Positions 8,721 to 17,294 of a DNA stretch of 64,000 nt are shown here, piece by piece. Below the pieces are notes generated by a model. It had not been told where the DNA came from. It saw only the letters and a list, made by a program, of their open reading frames with translations, and ran no database searches. Numbering within the stretch: the stretch's first letter is position 1; each line of letters opens with the position of its first letter. The stretch comes from Ectothiorhodospira sp. BSL-9 (GTDB lineage Bacteria > Pseudomonadota > Gammaproteobacteria > Ectothiorhodospirales > Ectothiorhodospiraceae). The DNA is taken from contig NZ_CP011994.1 in the NCBI RefSeq assembly GCF_001632845.1, positions 248,001-312,000 on the forward strand. Direction: 5' to 3'. The position numbers were made by a program, and so were the translations under genes.

Positions 8721-8752
8721 AACACTCAAGAGTGCCAACACTCAAGAGTGCC
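8721..8752. repeat. Two tandem 16-bp repeats
   Basis: AACACTCAAGAGTGCC occurs twice in a row. Each copy contains the short palindrome CACTC-AA-GAGTG. It lies between the remnant IS66 tip and the 3' end of the first cassette gene, where the missing attC would be expected. Confidence 0.8.
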
Positions 8753-8758
8753 TGTCCT

Positions 8759-9166
8759 TCACTTTTTTTCCCCGATCCTCTCCCAGGCTTCGCTGTACTC
8801 ATCCACGCAGTACGATCTTGGCTGAAGCCAATAACTGACGCGGCCATCCTTCTCGCCTCGGTGAGCCAACTCCTTGACCTCGTCTGGGCCAAGAACATAA
8901 GTTTTCGGGTCTTTGCCAATGTTGTTAACAATGACCCACCAGTCTCCCATGATCTTATCTAAGCTCGACCCAAGCGGTACAGGAGCTCGCTTTGTAAGTG
9001 CTTTCACCTGAACGCCAATAAACTCTCTGCCAGTTTTGTCATAGGCAATTAGGTCTATACCTCGGGCGTTCCTTGCAGTTGGCATCACATTCCACCCCAT
9101 TCGGGAAAGGTGGTAGCAGACATAATACAAACCGATATTACCGGTTACTTGAGTCTCGAGCTTCAC
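8759..9166 (-). CDS. PD-(D/E)XK-like protein, integron cassette gene
   Basis: 135 aa from a GTG start with GAGAGG five bases upstream. Residues about 30-58 show the fold's core: an RNARGIDLIA strand with the Asp, then EFIGVQVKAL. The usual E-x-K is Q-x-K here, a variant known in several restriction-like nucleases. Such small proteins are common as integron cassettes and are often of unknown function. No partner gene is present. Nuclease activity is possible but not shown by the sequence. Confidence 0.6.
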   Translation of the reverse strand: MKLETQVTGNIGLYYVCYHLSRMGWNVMPTARNARGIDLIAYDKTGREFIGVQVKALTKRAPVPLGSSLDKIMGDWWVIVNNIGKDPKTYVLGPDEVKELAHRGEKDGRVSYWLQPRSYCVDEYSEAWERIGEKK

Positions 9167-9183
9167 ACAGCCTCTCTTTGCGT

Positions 9184-9270
9184 CTTAACGTCCAGCGTAA
9201 CCGGCAGCGTAAAACTACAGAACGAAGTGGCGTAGCTTTACGCTGTCCGAGTTGACGCTATTGTTAGGCT
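9184..9270 (-). repeat. attC site (cassette with PRTase and carbamoyltransferase)
   Basis: Minus-strand reading starts with GCCTAACAA and ends near CGTTAAG. The inner arms GGACAGCGTAAA and TTTACGCTG can pair, with the end of the carbamoyltransferase gene (stop at 9215) lying in the loop. Confidence 0.75.
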
Positions 9271-9740
9271 TTTCAAATATTGTTCCATTAATAACAGCAA
9301 TATCAATATCGGTGTTTAAAAATAGATCATATGTATCTTCTGGTCTTTCAGTTATCGGCATACCATTACCATTCAAGCTTGTGTTTAGAAGTATAGGAAT
9401 CCCTGTTATATTCCCATGCTCCATTAATAAGTTGTGTAATAGCGGATTATCATTTAAATGTAATGATTGAACTCTAGCGGTCCCATCTATATGTGTAATC
9501 TCTTCTAGTTGATCCCTGTATTTCTGGGTTACTGGCACAGCTTGGAGCATTAGAGAGGTTAGTCGGGAAGGCATGCCATCAAAAAAACGGCTGAAGCTTT
9601 CTTCAATAACCACTGGAGCAAGAGGGCGGAACAACTCACGCTTCTTGATTTTTAAGTTAATGTAATCCTGAAGTGGACCCCATCCACTGGACCACCTGAC
9701 AGGGGGGTTAAGCTCTAACCGGGGTTGTAGCTCTCAGGCG

Positions 9741-10592
9741 TCAGGCCGCCCGAGTCAGAGGTTGGTTGAAGTAAACCTCATCCGGTGTTGCGTCGTCCAG
9801 CCCCTGATGGGGCCGCTCGGCGTTGTACCAGGTGAAGTACTGCTTCAGATCCTGGCGTAAGTGGACGCCATTATCAAAGGCCTTCAGGTAGACGCACTCG
9901 TACTTCACGCTGCGCCAGAGCCGCTCCACAAAGATGTTGTCCTGGTAACAGCCCTTACCGTCCATGCTGATCTGGATTTTGTGGTCTTTCAGCACCTGGG
10001 TGAACGCCTTGCTGGTGAACTGGCAGCCTTGGTCCGTGTTGAATATCTCGGGTCGCCCATGGCGTGCCAGAGCCTCCTCAAGGGCATCAATGCAGAAGTC
10101 GGTGTCCAGGGTGTTCGACACACGCCAGGAGAGCACACGACGACTGTGCCAGTCCATGATGGCCACCAGGTACATGAACCCCCGGGCCATCGGGATGAAC
10201 GTCACATCGGTCGCCCAGACCTGGTTGGGACGATCGATCACCAGATCCCGCAGCAGGTAGGGATAGATCTGGTGGCCCTCGCCCGGTCGACTGGTGCGCG
10301 GCCTCGGATACACGGCGTGCAGGCCCATCTGGCGCATCAGCCGCTGGACTCGCTTGCGGTTTACCGGGTGGCTCAAGCGGTTGAGGTAGGCCCTCATCCG
10401 CCGCGAACCATAGAACGGCCTTCGCAGGTATTCCTCGTCAATCAGGCGCATCAGCTCCAGGTCGCTATCCTGGGTCGGCTTGGGCCGGTAGTACACCGAA
10501 GAACGGCTGATGTCGAGCAACTGACACTGTCGCCGGACGCTGACATCAACCGCCTGCGGCTCCACCAGGGCCTGTCGCTGGGCCCGGCTCAA
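9741..10592 (-). CDS. IS3-family transposase OrfB (copy 2)
   Basis: 283 aa, identical in translation to the OrfB at 1030-1881, with the same DDE motifs and TTG start. Production as OrfAB by frameshifting at 10610-10616 is likely. Confidence 0.93.
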   Translation of the reverse strand: MSRAQRQALVEPQAVDVSVRRQCQLLDISRSSVYYRPKPTQDSDLELMRLIDEEYLRRPFYGSRRMRAYLNRLSHPVNRKRVQRLMRQMGLHAVYPRPRTSRPGEGHQIYPYLLRDLVIDRPNQVWATDVTFIPMARGFMYLVAIMDWHSRRVLSWRVSNTLDTDFCIDALEEALARHGRPEIFNTDQGCQFTSKAFTQVLKDHKIQISMDGKGCYQDNIFVERLWRSVKYECVYLKAFDNGVHLRQDLKQYFTWYNAERPHQGLDDATPDEVYFNQPLTRAA

Positions 10593-10876
10593 CGACCGAG
10601 CCTGCGTGATAAAAAATCGCGTTCCACCGTCAGCTTGCCGATCTCACGGTACAGGGTGTCGATCTCCTCCTGAGTCTTCTGGGCCGCCTTGCCCCCACCC
10701 TTGCCCTCGAAGATCCCCGTCGCCTTGTCCAGCAACTCACGCCGCCACTGACTCACCATGGTCGGATGGATCTCGAAGCGGGCTGCCAGCTCCGAGGTGG
10801 TCTGTTCCCCTTTGAGGGCTTCAAGGGCCACCTTGGCCTTGAAGTCGGCGCTGTATTGCTTGCGTTTCCTGCTCAT
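10589..10876 (-). CDS. IS3-family transposase OrfA (copy 2)
   Basis: 95 aa, identical in translation to the OrfA at 1878-2165: helix-turn-helix N-terminus and zipper-like C-terminus. It overlaps orfB by 4 bases. Confidence 0.92.
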   Translation of the reverse strand: MSRKRKQYSADFKAKVALEALKGEQTTSELAARFEIHPTMVSQWRRELLDKATGIFEGKGGGKAAQKTQEEIDTLYREIGKLTVERDFLSRRLGR

Positions 10877-12184
10877 GATCAGATTCTCCTGTCGGAATGA
10901 TCAGAGCTTAACCCCTGGTCCGAATCTTGGGGTCCACCTCATCCTTGACCCCGACTCTCGCTGGTGAAGCTAGAATGCTTCGATTTCCCAGCGCACGCGG
11001 TCCATATTCAGACCTTCCCCAGTGCCACGCAATGACATGCCCCTGCGCCAACTTTTTGGCAACGTAGGAGATCAATTCTCCTCTATCTTCATATATCATC
11101 CCTTCAGGGTAATTAGCTGAATCACCAGTGTCAGTCCTAGGCCCCAAGTATGGGCTGAATGTCTTCGGCTCATACTCCTGCTGTAGCACTTCAACATGTG
11201 CATAGATTGCTGCTCCTAGCGCTATGCCATCATCGCCAGCAGCTGAAATACAAAAAATATTCTTGAATCCAGAATCACAAACCAACCTATTGTTTGCGAC
11301 ACAATTTAAAAAGACGCCGCCAGAAACACATAAATAATTCTGACCAGTCAACATTCTTGCTTGCTTGGCTCTAAAGAGAACAGCTTCTTCTACAGCTATC
11401 TGAGTAACACTGGCTAGATCGGCATAATGCATCACATCGCTTTTAGATGTTGAATCGACCTCTTGTAAGAATGAAGACTTTACGCAAACATTATTCCGAC
11501 TGATTGCTATAGCCCGCTTCCAGTCCTTGTCTTTTCCGTACGGTGCTAACCCCATCGTTTTCCCAGCATCAAAACGGGATCCAAAAATTTTCTTTGAAAC
11601 ATAGCTATATAAACGGCCAATGCTGATATCTTCTTTAGAAAACTGCCCTGTGTTATGAGTTGACAGGCGGCGCAATACTGGATGCACCCGATGACCAACT
11701 GCATTATAAATAGTCATGCTTTCATGCGCTGTCCCTAAATACTTTCCAGAAAATATACTCTCGTTTTCTATTGGGCAAGCTCCAAGGTCACTCAAATACT
11801 TAATATGCGTGCCTAAACCATCCATAACGAGAATGGAGCTTTGTCTAAACCCGGATGAATAATAGACACTATAAGCGTGGAGCAGGTGGTGGCTTTCACA
11901 TACACAATACTGCTTTGACTGTTCTTTTAGTTTTTGTAAAGCAATCTTGCTTTCTTCATTTTTGAGACACTCTTCCAGTCCGTGTCTGCACACAACTACA
12001 GCGTCTAGTTCTTCATATTTAACTGCATAGTCATTAAGGACTTTTGCAATACAGTTAAAAACTGAATATGAATGGTGTTTTTTCTTTGTAATTCGTTCTT
12101 CCGCGATAGAAGCTACGGGCTCTCCATCGATTAAAAGAACTGCAGATGCATCAAATGCGGGGTTAATCCCTAGGCAAATGCTAC

Positions 12185-12766
12185 TCATAAACCAGGCCCC
12201 AGAACCTTTCCCCAGGGTAAATATACGCTGGAATCAGGCACACGATATCGAAACCAATTTGGTGCTTTACCTGCGTCTATAGACAATTCTGTAGCTAGCA
12301 AGGTGGCCCAGCGCAAGTTATCAGAATCAAACCCTTTTCCGATTAAATATTCTGTTACTTCTTTTATTGTATCGCCGGTAAGCGATGCACCATCTACAAT
12401 CAGAATTTTCTCGTTCTTGTTTTTCAAGAATTCACTAGAAAACGCTATATCCCATTTCGTCGTTGAAACAGTCAACTTTGTCTTTGGTACAGTCCCGTTC
12501 TTATTTGGTATTGCAACGTGAAGAGGAAGATAAACTCCCTTTTTTGCCATTAACAGACTTGCGATAGTGCAGCCTGGCGCGGAAACTGTAAGTATTCTAT
12601 CAGGCTTATATTCTGAAATACCTTTTTGGTATATATATTCAACCGCATTTTCTACATCTTGCCACGTAAATCTACGAATACGCTCTTCAAGCTTCTTCGC
12701 CTTAACTCCAAAAAATACGGATGCAATAATGCCAGCGACACCAATTACCAATCCGAGTATGTCCAC
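12185..12766 (-). CDS. Membrane-anchored phosphoribosyltransferase-domain protein
   Basis: 193 aa. Residues 3-22 form one hydrophobic segment, followed by a charged KKLEERIRR stretch, suggesting a single-pass anchor with a cytoplasmic domain. The rest resembles a type I phosphoribosyltransferase: a PDRILTVSAPG strand-loop, then ILIVDGASLTGDT around residues 122-134, the PRPP-binding loop with acidic residues shortened to a single Asp. Its stop overlaps the start of the carbamoyltransferase gene by 4 bases. Sharing a cassette suggests joint function, but no substrate can be named. The PRTase may bind nucleotides rather than catalyse transfer. Confidence 0.65.
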   Translation of the reverse strand: MDILGLVIGVAGIIASVFFGVKAKKLEERIRRFTWQDVENAVEYIYQKGISEYKPDRILTVSAPGCTIASLLMAKKGVYLPLHVAIPNKNGTVPKTKLTVSTTKWDIAFSSEFLKNKNEKILIVDGASLTGDTIKEVTEYLIGKGFDSDNLRWATLLATELSIDAGKAPNWFRYRVPDSSVYLPWGKVLGPGL

Positions 12767-12789
12767 TATTTCTCCAGTATTATTCTGTA

Positions 12790-12868
12790 GCCTAACACCC
12801 GGCTCACGCGCCGGCTTGGAGCCGCGAAGCGGCGGAAAATCGGTCGCTGTGCAGCCGATTGTTAACTG
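12790..12868 (-). repeat. attC site (EEP cassette)
   Basis: Minus strand runs from CAGTTAACAATC to GGTGTTAGGC. The arms CGGCTGCACAGCG and CGCGTGAGCCG pair with one extrahelical base, and the loop holds a further GC-rich hairpin. Confidence 0.8.
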
Positions 12869-13614
12869 TTGATGCTCAACGTCAATGGCACGTGGTCACT
12901 TATTGAAATCCACTCGTCATGCTGACCGACCTGCAAAGTACATTCTTCCGTGAAATCAGACGAAGTAAAAACATAATCAATGTGGTACGCCTTCTCGCGG
13001 TTCCGCTGCAAGAAAAATGTTGGGCTGGTCTCGTTTCCCTGCTCTTCCTCGAAGACTCGATGATACTGGCTCTTGAAACCCATCTCGTTAAGCTCAGCAA
13101 CCACGTCCGAATGATTCCACCAACGGTCAGGCTTATCCCAGCGCACATTGCTATTAAAATCGCCGAGCATGACTGTCTTTGGCCCGCTAAGGTCTTCACG
13201 GTGGTTCTGAAGGTACTTCCAGAATTGCCCCATGTAGCCAAATGCTTCTTCATTGCGCCCCTTCGTCCAGACGGCCAGCACAGTGAAATCTCCGTCGATG
13301 GTGAAAGGTAGAAAAAGCCTGAGATCTTCCGTGTTCCAATTCAGTGTTTCACTCTTGCTCAGCAGCCCAGGCACAGAAAAACTGCGGCTCCAATCTAACT
13401 TTTCAACTCGATGACCGTTTCGAGGAAAAATGCCGATACCACGATTTTTTGACTCGCCCACCCACAGGTATGAGCCTGCCCAATCCTTATAGGCGGGAGT
13501 TGATAGCGCAGGGTCTTCGCATTCCTGAACCACCAAGACATCAGCTTGCAAGATCTCTGCTTCTGCAAGCTTTCGTCTCAGTGCCCCATTACAGTTCCAG
13601 GTTACTAATTTCAT
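12862..13614 (-). CDS. Endonuclease/exonuclease/phosphatase-family protein (cassette gene)
   Basis: 250 aa with the full EEP signature in order: TWNCNG near residue 5, VVQECE near residue 30, LGDFNSN near residue 150, YHIDYVF near residue 212 and SDHVPL at the end. These are the metal- and phosphate-binding residues of the DNase I/exonuclease III fold. Substrate could be DNA, RNA or a phosphoester. No secretion signal is visible, so it should be cytoplasmic. It lies in its own cassette, with its stop inside the attC. Confidence 0.85.
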   Translation of the reverse strand: MKLVTWNCNGALRRKLAEAEILQADVLVVQECEDPALSTPAYKDWAGSYLWVGESKNRGIGIFPRNGHRVEKLDWSRSFSVPGLLSKSETLNWNTEDLRLFLPFTIDGDFTVLAVWTKGRNEEAFGYMGQFWKYLQNHREDLSGPKTVMLGDFNSNVRWDKPDRWWNHSDVVAELNEMGFKSQYHRVFEEEQGNETSPTFFLQRNREKAYHIDYVFTSSDFTEECTLQVGQHDEWISISDHVPLTLSINS

Positions 13615-13625
13615 AGATAGAGACA

Positions 13626-13682
13626 GTTAACGCCTGCCTTCAGCCGCGCCGTCCTCGGCGTCGACTGGAAGGCCTTGTTCGA
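13626..13682 (-). repeat. attC site (methyltransferase cassette)
   Basis: Minus strand from TCGAACAAGG to GGCGTTAAC. Arms CCTTCCAGTCGACGCCG and CGGCGCGGCTGAAGG pair with bulges typical of attC. The site is embedded in the 3' end of the gene. Confidence 0.75.
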
Positions 13683-14361
13683 CTTTTCTAATCTTAAGCA
13701 TCTGATTCCCGCCTCGCTGGAATTCGTAGGAGACCTGTACCTGCATAACCTCGTACCCCATAGCCCGAAAGTGCTTCATTACCGGATCGACGTGAGGGGA
13801 GGGCGTGGCTCCCAGCTGAAGGAGGGGAAATATCCGCACTTCTCCGGACACGCGACTCAGTTCGGTAATGGTCTCAAGATGGAACTTGAGATCGAGATGG
13901 TCGCTATAAAGAAACAGGAAGTGTGAAGCCAACGCAAGGCCGAAGCTGTCATCAGGAAAAGCCAAGGCGGGAGCGGACTGCGCGAGATATCTCCCGCTGC
14001 TCCGGCCTTGTGGGTAGTCTTCAAGGAAGTCACGCATCGCCGCCATCCGAACCTTGCCCAGTTCTTCAACGGAGTGGATGTGCTCCCAGACGAACTCAGC
14101 TTCGTTCTGACGTGTTTGCCGTATAACATCATTAAACGTCTCGTCGATTCGTTGTCGGATATCTTCTGCTCCAAATGCGTAGAGCGGATCTACCGAAACA
14201 ACCGCGCCTCCGCGCCTTGTCAACTCGGCATTGAAACCGGCAGGACCATCACCGCACCCAAGAATTGGCCTAGTGAGGTCATCCTTCGAGAGTGCAAAAA
14301 TGTCCACGTATTCTTGGAACGATCGACCCCAGGGTACAATCTGCTTCAGTTCAAATGCCAT
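13627..14361 (-). CDS. Class I SAM-dependent methyltransferase-like protein (cassette gene)
   Basis: 244 aa. Residues about 30-60 contain PILGCGDGPAGFN followed by VVSVDPLY, the SAM-binding glycine loop and the acidic end of strand 2. ALAFPDDSFGLALASHFLF near residue 140 fits motif II of the same fold. The substrate is unknown. The C-terminal residues (about the last 20) are read out of the attC and may be dispensable. An AGGAGA-like site precedes the ATG. Confidence 0.72.
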   Translation of the reverse strand: MAFELKQIVPWGRSFQEYVDIFALSKDDLTRPILGCGDGPAGFNAELTRRGGAVVSVDPLYAFGAEDIRQRIDETFNDVIRQTRQNEAEFVWEHIHSVEELGKVRMAAMRDFLEDYPQGRSSGRYLAQSAPALAFPDDSFGLALASHFLFLYSDHLDLKFHLETITELSRVSGEVRIFPLLQLGATPSPHVDPVMKHFRAMGYEVMQVQVSYEFQRGGNQMLKIRKVEQGLPVDAEDGAAEGRR

Positions 14362-14379
14362 CCGATCTCTCCTGCGGTC

Positions 14380-14450
14380 GAACGTTGAAAATCACCGGAC
14401 GCCAAAAAGCGCAGCTTTTTGGCGTCCGGTGCATTGCCTTGTTAGGTTGC
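14380..14450 (-). repeat. attC site (HNH cassette)
   Basis: A very clear attC: minus strand from GCAACCTAACAAGG to TTTTCAACGTT. A long stem, GGACGCCAAAAAGC against GCTTTTTGGCGTCC, closes on a 2- to 4-base loop. Confidence 0.88.
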
Positions 14451-15131
14451 ATTACGGCGGACTTCACGCACCGACCGATGACCGTGCTTGTATAAGCCGT
14501 TCGTATTTCCATCCAGCGATTTGCAGCGAACCGCGAAGCCTTCTTCGAGCACCTTCCGCACCATAGTCTCTTCGTCCACCTCTTCGCTGGCCTCAAGAGT
14601 ATTGCCGACCGTCCCGCCAGCAGAAATTCTGAATGCGATAGTTCCAGTCTCACGCCTCTTCATTTGAACCGGAAAAACTTCCGTCCCATTGTTGAGAACA
14701 AAACTGAATCTTCTGGATATTCGCTCTTGCGCGACAGGCATATTAATTTCCATTTTGAGTTGCTGAACTGATTTAGCAGGTCCTACCGGTGCACGGCTGA
14801 GCGCTCCAGCATTCTTGCGAAAGTTGCATTCGTAGCACTCTGCCTGAATATTGGAAATGTCGTCCGATCCACCGTGATAAATCGGCGTTTTGTGCCCCTT
14901 GGTCCAGGGGTGTTTGTAACGTGGATCAGGTCGAGGAGGAATCACAGCCCATGATCTGCCACACACTGCGCAGGTCGGACTGCTTGCAAGAAGAGACTTC
15001 CATTCGGCGCTTGTATGAGAGCCGCCATTTTTCTTGATTCTCTCGGCCCGAACTTTCGCGCGCTGGTTACGGCATTCCATGCAACGATTCCAGCTGTTAA
15101 ATCGAGTCCCGCCGCACTTTGTGCAAATCAT
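14442..15131 (-). CDS. HNH endonuclease-like protein with zinc ribbons (cassette gene)
   Basis: About 229 aa from the ATG at 15131, preferred over upstream readings because they run into the neighbouring attC. It starts with a zinc ribbon (CTKC ... CMEC, residues 3-20), then CAVC near residue 55, then an HNH-type block with GHKTPIYHGG, a conserved Asn in SNIQAEC, and CNFRKN. This is the beta-beta-alpha-metal arrangement of HNH nucleases. The second half (about 120-229) is unassigned. It may cut DNA, but no partner methylase or defence gene is adjacent. Confidence 0.72.
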   Translation of the reverse strand: MICTKCGGTRFNSWNRCMECRNQRAKVRAERIKKNGGSHTSAEWKSLLASSPTCAVCGRSWAVIPPRPDPRYKHPWTKGHKTPIYHGGSDDISNIQAECYECNFRKNAGALSRAPVGPAKSVQQLKMEINMPVAQERISRRFSFVLNNGTEVFPVQMKRRETGTIAFRISAGGTVGNTLEASEEVDEETMVRKVLEEGFAVRCKSLDGNTNGLYKHGHRSVREVRRNAT

Positions 15132-15138
15132 GGTCTGC

Positions 15139-15234
15139 AACCTAACGTCTATGATAAGCGGCGCGGCCACGGTCCTAGCCCCGCTTTACCGGCCACCAAT
15201 TTAGCCCGCGTCCGCTTGAGCATTTTGTTGGGCC
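15139..15234 (-). repeat. attC site (two-TM protein cassette)
   Basis: Minus strand from GGCCCAACAAAATGCTCAAG to ATAGACGTTAGGTTGC. CAAGCGGACGCG and CGCGCCGCTT are the pairing arms. This is the most canonical attC of the array. Confidence 0.88.
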
Positions 15235-15887
15235 ATTGGCTTCCACTCTTGAACGCCGTAGCCCTGATCAGATAGTCTCTCAATACCTACTCTATACTTG
15301 CGAAGGAAATACAGCGTGGTCATGTTGGTTCCGGAGAGCTTATCGTGCTCCTGGCAATACTGACGTAGCGAATTTAGATAGATAGTGATTGTGCTGAAAG
15401 CTTCATAGCATATGACCAATGGCTCGTTGCGACTTACCTGCCCGTTTGATGCGTGTAATCTATCTTTAACCTGTTTTTCGGAGGGGATTACGGCTCGCCA
15501 TTCGAGAAAGGTTATATTCAGAAAGGCATCAGTTCCTGTAGCATTAACTTGCTCTTGTTTATAGGTGACGTTGATTGTCAGCTTATCAAGTTCAGCCTGA
15601 ATATCTTTTTCTATTTTTTGGACGAAGCGCATCAGATCCAGCCTGTTGCTTTGCGACTGCAAACTTTTCATCTCAGCTTGATGCGCTCGTTCTCTCTGCA
15701 ACAATGCGAATGCAGCGACCATTATGGTGATTGGAGTAAGCACTCCGCCAATAAAAGTCCCGTACGCCGCAAGCTGATTAGGCTCTATTGCTGTAGGTAG
15801 GACCGAGTTATCAAATACCACTAGAGCAACAGAACCCAGAAAAATAACGAGTAGGAACCCAAGCAAAACGATTGTGAATGGTCTCAT
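15201..15887 (-). CDS. Two-transmembrane protein with coiled coil (cassette gene)
   Basis: About 228 aa from the ATG at 15887, which has GGGGAG four bases upstream. Two hydrophobic segments (about residues 3-24 and 40-60) are followed by a charged, probably coiled-coil region (residues 62-105), then a globular part. The layout resembles a family of small putative phage-abortive or stress membrane proteins, but no specific family is recognised. The stop lies inside the attC. Confidence 0.6.
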   Translation of the reverse strand: MRPFTIVLLGFLLVIFLGSVALVVFDNSVLPTAIEPNQLAAYGTFIGGVLTPITIMVAAFALLQRERAHQAEMKSLQSQSNRLDLMRFVQKIEKDIQAELDKLTINVTYKQEQVNATGTDAFLNITFLEWRAVIPSEKQVKDRLHASNGQVSRNEPLVICYEAFSTITIYLNSLRQYCQEHDKLSGTNMTTLYFLRKYRVGIERLSDQGYGVQEWKPMAQQNAQADAG

Positions 15888-15896
15888 TTGCTCCCC

Positions 15897-15946
15897 GCCC
15901 AACGCCGCAATCACGCGCTCGTCGCGTGCATTGCCTTGTTAGCTGC
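15897..15946 (-). repeat. attC site (412-aa protein cassette)
   Basis: Short attC: minus strand from GCAGCTAACAAGGCAATGCA to GCGGCGTTGGGC. Arms TGCACGCGACG and the complement in CGCGTGATTG pair. Confidence 0.75.
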
Positions 15947-17185
15947 CTATCTTGGCGTGTGGTACAACATGACTGCGATTCTTACCGCTCTATTTCTGTC
16001 ACCATTTAGGTGAAATGAGTAGTTTAGCCAAGTCTCATCAATCTGATCTTTATACTCGATGAAATTTTGATGCTCACTGATAGCTTGCTTTGCAGTTTCA
16101 AGGGCGGACGTAAAATCTTTATTTGGTACAAACATGATCACCGCGGCTTTAGAGTCTCTCCACGTTAAATATCCGAGTAACTGGGTGATTGTATCTAAGA
16201 AATTCTTTTGTCCGCGCCAAAACTTGCACTCCGCAATAAACACGTTTTTACCTTCGTAACGCAGAAGAATGTCAGTTTTCCCTGTTTTATTAAAAGTTTC
16301 ACCTGTAGCAGAACCCTCAAAATTGGGCTCAAGCATCATAAGAAAGTGATCCCTTAAATGCTCTTCTTCTTTTCCTGCGTAGAGGCTCGGGAGGCGTTCA
16401 AACTCTTTTCCAACATCATGAATTAGTCGAAGTATGTCTGTATATGCTGATTGATCAAGGCTTGGCTCGGGCTTGTAGCCAGTCTCAGCTACAGCAGGGC
16501 GACTGAAAGTTACTTTCTTACGCTTTTGCGGTGTGGGAACAGAAAATGTTGAAGAAACATTGCCAGCCTTTTTAATAGGTACACCTAAAGAAGCCAGCAC
16601 ATTACTTTTTGCTAGGATTCTCTGCTTTCTTGCTTCAAACGCTTGTTTAATTTGTGAATGTAAGACCGAGTTATAACGCTCCACTTCTGAGGAAACGTTC
16701 CCAAGTTGCTGCATAATGCTTCGGATGTTTGAATCTCTATCTCGGCCTATGCTTTCTGCATTATCACTAAAATTTATTATTTCAAATGAAAATTCGTTAC
16801 CTGCAATCTCCACATCCATCGACCATAAGACTCGTGTACTAGGAGCGCATCTAAGGAGGTCTAGGTTACCGCTAAACGGAATGTGGAATTTAATCACATC
16901 TTTCTTATAGCTTTTCCCTGAGTAAACATGGAACGATTGCGGAAAATACTCAGCTGGAATCATTTGCTCCGATGACGAAGCATAAATCTGGTCTACATGA
17001 ATCTCCAAAGGGTCAACAAACGCCTCGTCTACCTTGTACCTTACATAGTCGGATTCATTCACGTTAAGAAGGTAGTCATCCTGTTCATTTTCGATGGAAT
17101 GAATTACTGAGGATTTTCTTTCCTTCATGTAATCTCTCAAGTCTTTTTCAGCGAAAATTGCTATTTTTCCGTAACCGCGCCTCAT
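15947..17185 (-). CDS. Protein with C-terminal PD-(D/E)XK nuclease-like domain (cassette gene)
   Basis: 412 aa from the ATG at 17185, with GGAGA a few bases upstream. The N-terminal ~230 residues are unrecognised. From about residue 285 there is a restriction-endonuclease-like core: GKTDILLRYEGKN with the Asp, then FIAECKFWRG with the E-x-K, then TQLLGYLTWRDSKAAVI. The catalytic D, E and K are all present. It could be a DNA-cleaving effector or a repair enzyme. No toxin-antitoxin partner is seen. GC content is clearly below the chromosome average. Confidence 0.68.
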   Translation of the reverse strand: MRRGYGKIAIFAEKDLRDYMKERKSSVIHSIENEQDDYLLNVNESDYVRYKVDEAFVDPLEIHVDQIYASSSEQMIPAEYFPQSFHVYSGKSYKKDVIKFHIPFSGNLDLLRCAPSTRVLWSMDVEIAGNEFSFEIINFSDNAESIGRDRDSNIRSIMQQLGNVSSEVERYNSVLHSQIKQAFEARKQRILAKSNVLASLGVPIKKAGNVSSTFSVPTPQKRKKVTFSRPAVAETGYKPEPSLDQSAYTDILRLIHDVGKEFERLPSLYAGKEEEHLRDHFLMMLEPNFEGSATGETFNKTGKTDILLRYEGKNVFIAECKFWRGQKNFLDTITQLLGYLTWRDSKAAVIMFVPNKDFTSALETAKQAISEHQNFIEYKDQIDETWLNYSFHLNGDRNRAVRIAVMLYHTPR

Positions 17186-17206
17186 ATTCTCTCCGTTCCT
17201 TTTACA

Positions 17207-17293
17207 GCTAACGTTTAAGCTAAGCGGCGCGGCTTTAGCCGCGTCCGGTGGAGCGCGAAGCGCGGAACGAACTTGAGCGCCATGTTATGTTGC
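17207..17293 (-). repeat. attC site (first cassette)
   Basis: Minus strand from GCAACATAACATGGCGCTCA to GCTTAAACGTTAGC. The internal loop holds paired GC-rich hairpins. Its GCAACATAAC end is repeated at 17781-17790, the other boundary of cassette 1. Confidence 0.82.
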
Positions 17294-17294
17294 G

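Larger units (their letters stand above)
9669..10941 (-). mobile_element. IS3-family element, copy 2
   Basis: 1,273 bp with the same ends as the copy at 958-2230. It is flanked by TCC duplications at 9666-9668 and 10942-10944. It interrupts the carbamoyltransferase gene. Both copies point the same way, so recombination between them would delete 8.7 kb, including the RIT element. Confidence 0.95.
9215..12188 (-). pseudogene. NodU/CmcH-type carbamoyltransferase, split by an IS3 element
   Basis: The 5' part (12188-10942) has the N-terminal kinase-like fold of the family: GINPAFDASAVLL with SIAEERITKKKHH, CESHHLLHAY, and LSGGVFLNC-like LCVSGGVFLNC. It ends just after EYGPRALGNRSIL. After the IS the frame resumes with FRPLAPVV and IPILLNTSLN, the C-terminal domain motifs, ending at 9215. 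Removing the IS and one TCC duplication gives 566 codons in one frame. Family members O-carbamoylate small molecules using carbamoyl phosphate and ATP. The gene overlaps the PRTase gene by 4 bases, so they share a cassette. The insertion cuts the domain junction and should abolish activity. Confidence 0.88.
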
